The translations under genes were made by a program, and so were the position numbers. Below, piece after piece: positions 8,329-16,421 of a DNA stretch of 64,000 bases. How positions within the stretch are numbered: the stretch's first letter is position 1; each line of letters opens with the position of its first letter. The stretch is taken from assembly GCF_048565625.1 (NCBI RefSeq), contig NZ_JBLZUR010000001.1, forward strand, positions 134,141 through 198,140, in the 5' to 3' direction. Below the pieces are notes generated by a model. The model was not told the DNA's origin. It saw only the letters and a list, made by a program, of their open reading frames with translations, and ran no database searches. This stretch comes from JBLZUR01 sp048565625. Lineage in GTDB: Bacteria > Pseudomonadota > Alphaproteobacteria > Sphingomonadales > Sphingomonadaceae.

Positions 8329-10740
8329 TCATCCTTTCCTGATCGATGCAGACCGACGCTGCTGGTGAAAAAGAGCCAACCATTTCGCCGGGTCGTCGCC
8401 GACATCAGCGCGAATGGCATCGAGGAGCGTCACGGTTTCCGTGGTGCCCGAGAGCACCGCGAGCTCGTCGGAGAGGCCGCCCAGGTCCAGTTCCACCACG
8501 ATCGAGTCATGACCCTGCTTGATGAGGAAGCGGCGAGATTCCGGGTTCAGGTCGTGACGGACGAGCTTGAATTCCGCCTGGGTCAGGCCCAGCCCGTCGA
8601 TATAATCCGTTTCACGCCCATAGGGGTTGGGCAGCAGGATCTTGGTCGCGACCTGCTCCATGATACTGTGCGAGATATCCGAGCGCAGCGCATCGGCCGG
8701 GCTCTGCGTGCCGAAAACCAGGAAGGCGTTCTGCTTGCGGTAGGTCTTCAGGCCATCCTGGGCAAAGGCGCGGAAAGCGTCATCACCCAGCGCCTTCCAG
8801 AACTCATCGATGTCGATCACCAGTCGTCGGCCATCCAGAAGGCCGTCGATGCGATGGAACATGTACATCATGATCGGCGTGCGAACTTCCGGATTGTCGA
8901 GGAAGTCGGTCATGTCGAAGCCGAGGAACGGCGCATCGAGCGACAAAGCATCGATCTCGTTGTCGAACACCCAACCCAGCGATCCGCCTCGCGACCATTT
9001 CTCAAGCCGAGCGCCGATGCCTTCCGGATCGCGCTGGCCGAGCAGCTGGCGCAGGGCCAGAATGGATCGGTTCTCCGGTGCGAGCCGCCCGAGCGACGCC
9101 AAGCCTTCGTCGATCATGCGCTCCTGGGTGACGCCCAGCGTGCCGCCGGGCGGCGTCACCAGCTGCCGGATCAGACGACCGAGAAAGACGAGGTTGCGCG
9201 GCCCATATTCGAGCGCCCGCAGCGGCGCGAAGCCGGTTGGCTCCCCGTTCTTCAGCGTCAGATAGATCCCGCCAGCAGACCGCACGTAGATCTCGGCGCC
9301 GCGATCCTTGTCGATGAAGATCTGCTGCGCGCCCGTCTTCTCGAGCTGCGCCATCAGGAAGTTCTGAACGACCGTTTTGCCCGCGCCCGAGGGACCGATG
9401 ATGAGCGTGTGGCCGAGATCCCCGACATGGAAGTTGAAATAGTAGGGCGATTGCGCGGCCGTTTTCATCAGCGCGATCGCCGGACCCCAATGATTTCCGC
9501 TCGGCCGGCCTGCGGGGTAGGTATGAAAAGGTGCCAATGCGGCGAAATTCCGCGATGTGATTGCCGCCGGCCGCGCCCGCCACGCGAAGTTACCGGGAAG
9601 CTGAGCCCAGAAGGCTGCTTCGAGCGCCGGCCCTTCCCTCGCTGATACCAAACCAGCGTCCGCGAGCGCCGCCCGCGCGGCCGACAGATTATCGGCGAGT
9701 CGCCTCTGGCTTTCGGCAAACACCCCAAGCGAGAAATGATGTTCGCCAAGGACGAACCGATTGCTTTGAAGATCGTCGGCGGCGTCTTCGAGGTCGAGCG
9801 CCTGGCTTGCTGCCGCGTCCTCGGTCGAAGCCATCTGGTTCTGTCGCCGGCGCAGCCTTTCGGCTGCGCGCGCCTTCCCCATGAAGGTGAAGGACTGCGA
9901 GACGACGAACGCGAAATCCTGGCCGAGCAGAGCGTTCATCTGACCGGGACGGGTGAGCGCGGGATATTCCCGGATGCCGAAAATGCCCAACCAGCGGCTC
10001 GCATCATGGGCGCGGATCTCGACCGTCTCGCGTCCGAAGATCACCCGCTCGCCGTAGAGGGCTGATCCAAGATGGCCTCGGACCAGCGGGACCTTGGCCT
10101 TTGCGCCCATCATGACTTGCTCGAGCACTTCGAGCGGCCTGGAGAATAGGAGGCCATTCTGCTCATAAAGAGCGAGCCGCGCGGGGCTGCACCGCCGAAG
10201 CAGCTTTTCGATATCGCGCGCCTTCTCCTCGAAGCGGGCCAACTCGTCGGGGTCGACTTCCTCATCGGCCGCCCTGGCCTTGGCGATGCGCTTGAGGAGA
10301 AGCCCGGTCCGATCGGCCGAGCCGACCGCCGGCCGCATGATCAGCGTCAGATAATGCTCGTTGACGAACATGCGCTTGGCAGTCACCCGCGCGCGATATT
10401 TTTCGTCCAGATCGGCCGCGAAGTCCGAGCGGAATTGGCCTTCGGGATAGTCATCGACCGGGCGGCGAACGATGTGCGTCCAGAGCGCGAGCCGATCGTC
10501 GGCAATGTTGCGCCAGGTGCCGTTGAGCTTCTCGTGCCAGTCATTGAGGTGGATCGGATCCGCGGTCTCGAACGCAAGCCCTTCAAGGCGGAACATCATC
10601 ATGAGGTCGCCGCTATCGAGCGCGATCACCTCCGATGTCACGTGGCGCACGTAGGGCAGATAGCGACCCGGCTCGGCCTCTTGCCGCAATATGCGCCACG
10701 GCGTCTTGCGCGGCGGAAGCTGGGCAGCCGCGCTAGCCAC
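8329..10740 (-). CDS. virB4: T4SS ATPase VirB4
   Basis: Large ATPase that energises pilus biogenesis. About 803 residues; the N-terminal CagE/TrbE domain spans roughly 40-330, Walker A GPSGAGKT lies near residue 450, and Walker B RLVIDIDEFW is in the C-terminal third, followed by FGTQSPADAL. I prefer the GTG at 10740, which has AAGGG eight bases upstream, over a TTG two codons earlier. The start overlaps the end of virB3 by 8 bp. Length and motif order are normal for VirB4. Confidence 0.94.
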   Translation of the reverse strand: MASAAAQLPPRKTPWRILRQEAEPGRYLPYVRHVTSEVIALDSGDLMMMFRLEGLAFETADPIHLNDWHEKLNGTWRNIADDRLALWTHIVRRPVDDYPEGQFRSDFAADLDEKYRARVTAKRMFVNEHYLTLIMRPAVGSADRTGLLLKRIAKARAADEEVDPDELARFEEKARDIEKLLRRCSPARLALYEQNGLLFSRPLEVLEQVMMGAKAKVPLVRGHLGSALYGERVIFGRETVEIRAHDASRWLGIFGIREYPALTRPGQMNALLGQDFAFVVSQSFTFMGKARAAERLRRRQNQMASTEDAAASQALDLEDAADDLQSNRFVLGEHHFSLGVFAESQRRLADNLSAARAALADAGLVSAREGPALEAAFWAQLPGNFAWRARPAAITSRNFAALAPFHTYPAGRPSGNHWGPAIALMKTAAQSPYYFNFHVGDLGHTLIIGPSGAGKTVVQNFLMAQLEKTGAQQIFIDKDRGAEIYVRSAGGIYLTLKNGEPTGFAPLRALEYGPRNLVFLGRLIRQLVTPPGGTLGVTQERMIDEGLASLGRLAPENRSILALRQLLGQRDPEGIGARLEKWSRGGSLGWVFDNEIDALSLDAPFLGFDMTDFLDNPEVRTPIMMYMFHRIDGLLDGRRLVIDIDEFWKALGDDAFRAFAQDGLKTYRKQNAFLVFGTQSPADALRSDISHSIMEQVATKILLPNPYGRETDYIDGLGLTQAEFKLVRHDLNPESRRFLIKQGHDSIVVELDLGGLSDELAVLSGTTETVTLLDAIRADVGDDPAKWLALFHQQRRSASIRKG

Positions 10741-11083
10741 GCGCAAAGCCCTTGCGTTTCAGCCCGGCAACCGGGAGCGGCGAATAGGAACTGCCGCCCC
10801 ACCAGGCGCGGTTCCGGCTGCGCGCCTTGGTCATGGTCCACAGCCACAGCAGCCGGAAGGCATTGGCATCGTGCCGCACGATGAGCCGCGCCACGGCAAG
10901 ACAGGCGCCTCCGATGGCGCCGGCATAGAGCGGGTTGCCGCTGACGATCAAAGTGAGACAGGCGGCAAGCGCGATCGGCAACGAGGCTTCGAGCGGCACG
11001 CCGAGCCACATCGTCGGCCGCGTGACCGCCAGGAACAGCGTCTCCTCGCGCAGCCGCTCGTCCAGGGCGGCGCTCTCCTTCAC
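10733..11083 (-). CDS. virB3: T4SS inner-membrane protein VirB3
   Basis: Short membrane protein needed with VirB4 for pilus assembly. The 116-residue frame starts at a GTG (11083) overlapping the virB2 stop (GTGA). It shows LFLAVTRPTMWLGVPLEA, the VirB3 signature, then two hydrophobic helices and a basic C-terminus. A longer open frame extends upstream through virB2 and virB1 but is a shadow; the GTG start is chosen from the overlap and the family's N-terminus. Confidence 0.88.
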   Translation of the reverse strand: MKESAALDERLREETLFLAVTRPTMWLGVPLEASLPIALAACLTLIVSGNPLYAGAIGGACLAVARLIVRHDANAFRLLWLWTMTKARSRNRAWWGGSSYSPLPVAGLKRKGFARG

Positions 11084-11418
11084 GCACCACCTGTGATGGT
11101 GTCGACGATCCACTGCGCACTGAAGACGATGAAGATGCCAACGATGACCGTCACCAGAAGGCCGAGGCTGGCGCGCCCGGTGAAAAACATGAACCCAACG
11201 ATCACGACCGCGATCACCGCGATGGTCTTGGCGAAGGTCCCGGTGAGCCAGGTCTTGATGTTCTCCGCCATGGACGTGATGCCGTCGGCACCTTGCGCGT
11301 GTGCAGGATCGCTCAGCAGCATCGAGACAAGCAGCGCCAATGCCATCACGCCGATGACGCGCAGCAGAAGTCGCGCCCATTGGGGCCGTCCGCCCGGGTG
11401 GGCGGTGATTGCTGTCAT
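11080..11418 (-). CDS. virB2: T4SS major pilin VirB2
   Basis: Major conjugative pilin. The 112-residue prepilin has a long signal region ending SDPAHAQ, followed by a short mature protein with two hydrophobic helices (IAVIAVVIVGFMFFTG and LLVTVIVGIFIVFSA) joined by a small loop, the standard VirB2/TrbC shape. The ATG at 11418 has GAAAGGAC upstream and overlaps the virB1 stop. The upstream open frame extension lies in virB1. Confidence 0.9.
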   Translation of the reverse strand: MTAITAHPGGRPQWARLLLRVIGVMALALLVSMLLSDPAHAQGADGITSMAENIKTWLTGTFAKTIAVIAVVIVGFMFFTGRASLGLLVTVIVGIFIVFSAQWIVDTITGGA

Positions 11419-12080
11419 GGATGCTGTCCTTTCTGAGATGCGGCCCCGTCGCCGAACACCATGAGCGAGGCCTGGCTCGCCCTCGCCGCTGTATTCCACC
11501 CAGCTGCGGCCGGTGGCGAAACAGGGGTGTCGGGTGGCGGAGCGAAGGTGGGCAGAGATTGAGGAATCGCTGGTGCGGCAGCCACCGGCGCCGTGCCACG
11601 GATCAGCGGAATGACGGCCGACGCGCTGGCATAGACCCTGGCGACATAGCCATTGCGAAAGCCGCGCTGCCGGTCGCCGGTATTGTACATCGACAGGGCG
11701 GTCGCGATCGCATGATCCCGGCTCGGGGCAAGGCGCGCGACCGCCTGGTAGTTGGTCGCGAGGACACGCGCGGCGGCGGCCAGATTGGAGCAGGGTTCGA
11801 ACGCATTTTCGACCGAAAGCCCCAGCCAGCCGAGATTGGCGCTGTTAATCTGTCCCAGGCCGAGATCGATGTTGTAGCCTCGACCAATCAGGCTGCGCGC
11901 CGCAGCGATTGCCTGCGCCTTGGTCGCGGGCTTTGGCGCGCGCACGCCGGGACTATTGACCCCGATTGCGAGACTGTTGAACCGGCTCTCCGTGTGGACG
12001 ATCGAAATGAGCGTCTCAGGCGCCACCGTCGGTGCGCAAGCTCCTGCAAGCGAAAGAAGGGTGGCGACATCGAGGATCAT
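11415..12080 (-). CDS. virB1: Lytic transglycosylase VirB1
   Basis: Peptidoglycan-cutting enzyme that opens the wall for the secretion channel. The 221-residue protein has the SLT fold markers HTESRFN (catalytic Glu at about residue 31), NIDLGLGQINSANLGWLGLS and ALSMYNTGDR, followed by a proline-rich tail. The hydrophobic N-terminus (MILDVATLLSLAGACAP) is weak as a signal. The start overlaps the upstream TrbM-like gene (ATGA). Confidence 0.92.
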   Translation of the reverse strand: MILDVATLLSLAGACAPTVAPETLISIVHTESRFNSLAIGVNSPGVRAPKPATKAQAIAAARSLIGRGYNIDLGLGQINSANLGWLGLSVENAFEPCSNLAAAARVLATNYQAVARLAPSRDHAIATALSMYNTGDRQRGFRNGYVARVYASASAVIPLIRGTAPVAAAPAIPQSLPTFAPPPDTPVSPPAAAGWNTAARASQASLMVFGDGAASQKGQHP

Positions 12081-12415
12081 CGGCGGCCGCCGTCCAAACG
12101 CTCGATGCCGGCCAGCGAGAAGGTCTGGCTGCGGCCGTCGTTGAACGTGATGACCACCCGGCGGCGAGTTGTGGAATCGCGATCATAGACCTTCGTGCGG
12201 GCGACGCCGCCGCTACAGCCGGGAAAGGCGCCGCCGGTGGCCAAGCGTTGCCATAGCTTGGTCATCGGCGACACGCATTGCGCGTATTGGGTCGCGCCAC
12301 CGGGATTGGAAAGACACAGGAGAACCTGGCAGCCCAGGTCATTCGCCGCTGCCGGTGCGCTTGGAAGGGCTGTGGCGAGGGCGAGCATCGCCATGCCGAA
12401 TATTGCACGTTGCAT
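12077..12415 (-). CDS. TrbM/KikA-like small exported protein
   Basis: A 112-residue protein with a clear signal peptide (to about residue 24, PAAAND) and then a Cys-rich core CQVLLCLSNPGG...CVSPMTKLW...FPGC. This Cys pattern resembles the TrbM/KikA/MpfK conjugation proteins, small periplasmic factors of unclear mechanism. It is the first gene of the virB block and overlaps virB1. The family assignment is by eye and moderate. Confidence 0.6.
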   Translation of the reverse strand: MQRAIFGMAMLALATALPSAPAAANDLGCQVLLCLSNPGGATQYAQCVSPMTKLWQRLATGGAFPGCSGGVARTKVYDRDSTTRRRVVITFNDGRSQTFSLAGIERLDGGRR

Positions 12416-12478
12416 CGGGTCTTCCCCCGCGAGAGACAGCTCCCGCGTCGGGAAATGCCGTCAGCTATCCGTTGGATT

Positions 12479-13411
12479 TCACCTCTCTTTTGTTCCGACC
12501 GCGCTCGATTTCGGCAATCCCCCTAGCCGGGGGGGGAGTTGATCGGTTTGCTGCCGCAGGAATTCGGACAGAGCGCCTTCCTGGTCGGGCCGGAGAGCAT
12601 CGATTGCGGCGAGATGGTCTGGCGGATCGCCGCCGAGCAGGATGGACGGGCACTGCCCGTCATAATTGCCGAGATTGGGGCGGTGCTGCTGGTAGCCGAC
12701 CAGCGCGGCAAGCTCGGGATAGAATGCGCTGGCCACCTCGGGCGGATAGGTCAGCCACTGGTTCTCATAGGGCTTCAGCCAGCCGAGGCAGTAGCTGACG
12801 ATGATGCCTCGGCGCACCGCGTTTGAACGATTCGCGCCGGCGCCATGGAGGGTCGATCCCAGGAATATGATCGCCGATCCCGGATCCGCTTCGATGGCGA
12901 CCGGCTCCGCGCCGTCGTCGCCCTGCCCGCCATTGTGGCTCCCCGGCCAGACCAGCGTCGCCCCATTTTCGGCCTTGAACGGCGAAATCGGCCACATGAC
13001 GTTGACGAGATATTCGAGCTCGCCGGTCGGACCGCGCCACATGTCCTGATCCCGGTGCGGAAATTGCGCTGGCGCCCCCGGGTGCAGCTCGAGCGCTTGC
13101 GTGAGGTTGAGCTGGACCGTGTCGCACCAGGGCTCGAGGATAGCGTGGACGAGGCGCATGACGGCAGGGTTTTGGACAAGACTTTCAACCGTCGGCGCGC
13201 GCTTCAGCAGGCCACCGAAGCGTTTTGTCCGAGGGCCGTAGAATCCGCCCTGGCAGAAAGGCGTGGCGGCAAAACGCGGATGGAGGGATCGATTGATCTC
13301 CTCGATGCGTGACCGAGACTCGACATCCCGCAGGATGCAGAAGCCGTGCTGCCGCAGATTTTCGTCGGCTTTGGTCGCGGCGGAGACGCCGCGCCGTGCG
13401 ATCGTGGCCAT
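12479..13411 (-). CDS. Phytanoyl-CoA dioxygenase (PhyH) family protein coupled to luxI
   Basis: Fe(II)/2-oxoglutarate-dependent oxygenase of the PhyH family, 310 residues. It has the 2-His-1-Asp facial triad candidates: H-x-D in FPHRDQDMW and a distal His in LHGAGANRS, with an Arg (AVRRGIIVSY) suited to bind 2-oxoglutarate. The ATG at 13411 has an excellent GAGGAGG ribosome site; an ATGA-overlapping ATG at 13426 is an alternative. It follows luxI by 11 bp, so the two are co-transcribed. The substrate is unknown; modification of an acyl chain, perhaps the AHL or its precursor, is an inference only. Confidence 0.82.
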   Translation of the reverse strand: MATIARRGVSAATKADENLRQHGFCILRDVESRSRIEEINRSLHPRFAATPFCQGGFYGPRTKRFGGLLKRAPTVESLVQNPAVMRLVHAILEPWCDTVQLNLTQALELHPGAPAQFPHRDQDMWRGPTGELEYLVNVMWPISPFKAENGATLVWPGSHNGGQGDDGAEPVAIEADPGSAIIFLGSTLHGAGANRSNAVRRGIIVSYCLGWLKPYENQWLTYPPEVASAFYPELAALVGYQQHRPNLGNYDGQCPSILLGGDPPDHLAAIDALRPDQEGALSEFLRQQTDQLPPRLGGLPKSSAVGTKER

Positions 13412-13422
13412 GATCGCCCTCC

Positions 13423-14034
13423 TCATGCTGCGGCGGGAAGATCGGCAAGGCCGACAGGGCGGAAAATGCCGCTCGCGCGCAGCTGCTCGCGCGTTCGGTC
13501 GTCCACATCGATTTGCAAGGCGACGAGACTTCGCCCTTGCTCGGACGTGGGAAGACCCAATGGTCGGCAAGTCCAGCCGAAACCCAGGATCTGCTGGAAC
13601 CACGGCCACTCGGCGACCCCGGTGAAGCTGTGGATCTGGTTGGCGAGGGCATATTCGACGAGCGCGGTGACCAGCTGATTGCGCAGCTCGAGACGCTCCC
13701 GGGCGCGCAATTTTCGCGCAAGGCAAAAGCGGGTGATTTCCAGGATAGCACTGCCGCGCGGCGGCGCTTCCTCGCAAAGATCCGGGAAGATCGTGCCGAG
13801 AATATGCTCGTGCGTGGTCGGCAGAAGCCGTGCGGAGGCCCGGTGTTCCCCGTCGTCCCCGGTAACAACGATGTAGACGGCGCGATCATTGTCGAACTGA
13901 TCGATCTCGTAGCGACCGGCGATGACCGGAACGTCCCAGCGAAGAAGATCGACGAAGACCCGCTTGCGCTCCTCGAACATGGAGCGAAACAGGCGGTGTT
14001 CCATGGCTTGCGAAAAGCCGGTCCCGATGTGCAT
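13423..14034 (-). CDS. Acyl-homoserine-lactone synthase, LuxI/TraI family
   Basis: Makes N-acyl-homoserine-lactone signals from S-adenosylmethionine and acyl carriers. The 203-residue protein carries the conserved LuxI residues: ERKRVFVDLLRWDVP (Arg, Phe, Trp), EIDQFD (two Asp), ASARLLPT, and ILEITRFC (Glu, Arg). AGGAGG precedes the ATG at 14034. It lies downstream of two luxR genes and upstream of phyH and the T4SS, all on one strand, so it probably ties conjugation to cell density. Confidence 0.92.
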   Translation of the reverse strand: MHIGTGFSQAMEHRLFRSMFEERKRVFVDLLRWDVPVIAGRYEIDQFDNDRAVYIVVTGDDGEHRASARLLPTTHEHILGTIFPDLCEEAPPRGSAILEITRFCLARKLRARERLELRNQLVTALVEYALANQIHSFTGVAEWPWFQQILGFGWTCRPLGLPTSEQGRSLVALQIDVDDRTREQLRASGIFRPVGLADLPAAA

Positions 14035-14090
14035 GACAGCCTCCTTTTGGTGAGGCCTGTCAGTCGATCAGAGGCGGCTTTTTTGCGTTA

Positions 14091-14106
14091 TCCCCAGTTC
14101 TGGGGA
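14091..14106. promoter_or_regulatory. Candidate lux box upstream of luxI
   Basis: A perfect 16-bp palindrome, TCCCCAGTTCTGGGGA on the plus strand, lies between the luxR1 stop codon and luxI, with its centre about 64 bp before the luxI ATG. Its size, symmetry and position match a LuxR-type binding site that overlaps a promoter -35 region. The role is inferred from position. Confidence 0.6.
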
Positions 14107-14108
14107 GA

Positions 14109-14855
14109 TCATCGGCCGAACACATCGGCAAAGCTGATTTGCCCTTCGAACAAGGCGCGAATGGCGAGGAGGGTGCGCTTGGTGACGCCATAGCGGTCGC
14201 GCGCATCCTTCACATGCTGGATCACCGTTTCCTGGCCGATGCCGAGGATCTGGCTGATCTCCCAATCGGTCTTGCCCCGCGCGACCAGCGCCACGCATTC
14301 GGCCTGCCTTTCGGTCAGGCTCGGGCATTCGGATTGCGGCGCGTGGATCCGGGAAATCTTGCGTGCCGCTTCGAACGCGAAGCTGCCGACGAGCTGCACG
14401 AACGGCAGCTGCCGATGGTCGAGCATCTCGCCCGCCGCCATCGCGAAGGAACAGGATCCATTGAGCTCGCCAGGAATATGGGCCGGAACGGTGAAGCCGT
14501 CGCCCAGCCCGGCCTCGTAGGCTTCTGCCAGGATCGAGCGATCGGCGGCCGTCAGAGAGATGATCGACTGAACCGCCGACCAGGCAAAGCCCACATTGGT
14601 GCGATGGCTGGCGCGGTGGATCGGGTCGCTCGCATAGAGGCGTCTCGCCTGGAAGCGCTCCACCCAGTCTTGCGGATAGTCGACGATGTGGACCGAGCGA
14701 ACCGCAGGCTTCAGGTCGACATGATGGACCAGGGCATAGTGCCGAAAGCCCATGGCCTTCGTGATTTCGGCCATCAGGTCAGACAAGGCCGTAGCGTCCT
14801 TGATCGCGCCAGCGACAGCGCAGAAATCCTGAACTTGCCCAAGCCCGATCATCAT
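14109..14855 (-). CDS. LuxR-family AHL-responsive regulator 1
   Basis: Transcription factor of 248 residues with an N-terminal autoinducer-binding domain (FRHYALVHHVD, YPQDWVERFQARRLYASDPIHRAS in part, FAWSAV, GFTVPAHIPG) and a C-terminal LuxR helix-turn-helix starting SLTERQAECVALVARGKTDWEI. The W, Y, D and P residues of the AHL pocket are present. It begins 14 bp after luxR2 and is clearly its tandem paralogue. The upstream open frame lies inside luxR2; the ATG at 14855 or 14852 is chosen from the family's N-terminus, and no strong ribosome site is seen. Confidence 0.88.
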   Translation of the reverse strand: MMIGLGQVQDFCAVAGAIKDATALSDLMAEITKAMGFRHYALVHHVDLKPAVRSVHIVDYPQDWVERFQARRLYASDPIHRASHRTNVGFAWSAVQSIISLTAADRSILAEAYEAGLGDGFTVPAHIPGELNGSCSFAMAAGEMLDHRQLPFVQLVGSFAFEAARKISRIHAPQSECPSLTERQAECVALVARGKTDWEISQILGIGQETVIQHVKDARDRYGVTKRTLLAIRALFEGQISFADVFGR

Positions 14856-14868
14856 ATGGCCGGCGAGA

Positions 14869-15630
14869 TCAGAGCAGCGCTTCCATGTTGAGATGACCAT
14901 CGCGAACCGCGCGCAGCACCAGCTGCGTGCGTCGTCGCACGCCATAACGCCTGCGGGCCGATTCAACATATTCGTGCACGGTATCGCGGCTGAGGCCGAG
15001 GATCTGGCCGATCTCCCAGTCGCTTTTGCCTTGCGCGACGAGCGCGATGCATTCGACCTGGCGAGGACTGAGAGGGACGCAGGCCAATGGCCCTGCCCTT
15101 TCGCCAAGCAGCTCGCGCGCCCGATCATAAGCGACCGAGCCGAGCAGACGGGCGGTCAGAACCTCTTCTGCACTCAGCGGCTCGTCGCGTGATCGGGCCG
15201 CAGTGAAGATCGCCTCGGGCTCGCCCGGGGTCCGGATCGGCAAACTGTAGCCCGATGCAAGGTCATGATCCCGGGCGCGGTCAAGGATGCCTCGCTGGCG
15301 CGGCGTGAGCTCCAGCACGTCGCCGACACGGTCCCAGGCCAGTCCAGAGGGCGTACGTGCGCAGGCCGCATGGATGGGATCTTCGAGATAATGGCGCTCT
15401 TCGAGCACTTCCTCGAGCCAGGCCGACGGATAGGTTGTGAGGAACAGGCTTTGCTCGTCGCCGCGCCGAAGGTCGATATTGTGAAGCAGCGTGAACCAGC
15501 GGAAGCCAAGATCGCGCACGGCGGCATCGATCGTGCCATGCAGATCGCCAAGGGTTTCAGCACGCTGACAGTCCGTCGCAAAGCGCGTGAGATCATCAAG
15601 GCGGCCGCAGTCTTTTATCCTGTTCGCCAT
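14869..15630 (-). CDS. LuxR-family AHL-responsive regulator 2
   Basis: Second LuxR-type regulator, 253 residues, with an autoinducer-binding domain (FRWFTLLHNID, YPSAWLEEVLEERHYLEDPIH in part, LAWDRV, GYSLPIRTPGEP) and the HTH beginning PLSPRQVECIALVAQGKSDWEIGQ. It is first in the luxR2-luxR1-luxI-phyH order. The ATG at 15630 is chosen; a GTG at 15672 would add 14 residues. Upstream is a GATAAT-like sequence and a large inverted repeat. Confidence 0.88.
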   Translation of the reverse strand: MANRIKDCGRLDDLTRFATDCQRAETLGDLHGTIDAAVRDLGFRWFTLLHNIDLRRGDEQSLFLTTYPSAWLEEVLEERHYLEDPIHAACARTPSGLAWDRVGDVLELTPRQRGILDRARDHDLASGYSLPIRTPGEPEAIFTAARSRDEPLSAEEVLTARLLGSVAYDRARELLGERAGPLACVPLSPRQVECIALVAQGKSDWEIGQILGLSRDTVHEYVESARRRYGVRRRTQLVLRAVRDGHLNMEALL

Positions 15631-15746
15631 AGGCGACGGAAGCTCGTTCGCGAGGAGACGGCTCGTCCACACCTAAGCGGCGAGCGCCATGATTATCAGG
15701 ATGAGTTGAGAACGATTCGCAACAATCTACGATTAGAATGGATCGC

Positions 15747-15780
15747 CTATGACACTTTATCCGCCGGCAAAGTGTCATAG
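15747..15780. promoter_or_regulatory. Perfect 12-bp inverted repeat between divergent genes
   Basis: Arms CTATGACACTTT and AAAGTGTCATAG are perfect reverse complements separated by 10 bp. It lies between the leftward luxR2 operon and the rightward gene at 15852, and no T-run follows, so an operator is likelier than a terminator. The binding protein is unknown; the product of the 15852 gene is an obvious candidate. Confidence 0.6.
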
Positions 15781-15851
15781 CTGACAACCCGTCTGTGGCC
15801 GCCGATTTGGGATTCACATTGATCCTGCTTTGTGCTTGATTCCATCATGTT

Positions 15852-16421
15852 ATGTTTCATGCAGGCAAGCCTCTTGAACCCTCCATTGGCTGTGATGTCG
15901 CGGCCGTGCTCGAGACGCTGGCGACCGTATCGAGCCGGCCCCGTTATGCCTTCATGCTGCTCAACCTGATCGCCCAGGTGGCGGGGCCAGATGGAAGCGC
16001 CGGTCCCTGGGTCAGGCGGAACGATGGGCTCGTTTCCCTGCGCGATTGGCTATGCGACGCATTGACCCCGATGGCCCAGCGTGGTCCGCGCAGCATTACG
16101 CTGGCCGAGCGGGTCGAGAGCGACCTCGCTAGAAACGGACTGCTCCCCGGCGATCCGGAGAAAAGGCGCGGCGTGATCGCGGAGGAAATGCGGGCACGCA
16201 TTCGCACAGCCGGCAAGAGTAATCTCAGTCGCGCCGTTTCCGAACTGGTGAATGCAGGCCTGCTCCGCCGACATTATCAGGGCTATCGCGTCGACCATCG
16301 GAACCGTGGCGGCCAGCGCCACGCCGTCTATACCTTGATCGGCGATGCTCTGCGTCTAGTGCCGGGCATCAGCTCCACACCGAATCTGCCCGTGCAAGGC
16401 GAACTTGCCCTCCCAAGATGA
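15852..16421 (+). CDS. Unknown protein with winged-helix-like C-terminus
   Basis: A 189-residue protein I do not recognise by name. The C-terminal half (NLSRAVSELVNAGLLRRHYQ, then a basic strand and AVYTLIGDAL) looks like a winged-helix DNA-binding fold, with a possible recognition helix and a beta wing; the N-terminus is helical. It is divergent from the quorum-sensing operon across the 15747-15780 inverted repeat, so it may be a local regulator. Its 3' end overlaps the tail of the convergent ICMT-like gene by 66 bp. Confidence 0.65.
   Translation: MFHAGKPLEPSIGCDVAAVLETLATVSSRPRYAFMLLNLIAQVAGPDGSAGPWVRRNDGLVSLRDWLCDALTPMAQRGPRSITLAERVESDLARNGLLPGDPEKRRGVIAEEMRARIRTAGKSNLSRAVSELVNAGLLRRHYQGYRVDHRNRGGQRHAVYTLIGDALRLVPGISSTPNLPVQGELALPR

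Noticed and set aside
13412..13777. N-terminal extension of the PhyH frame into luxI
   Set aside because: It overlaps luxI in another frame and the GAGGAGG site marks the start at 13411.
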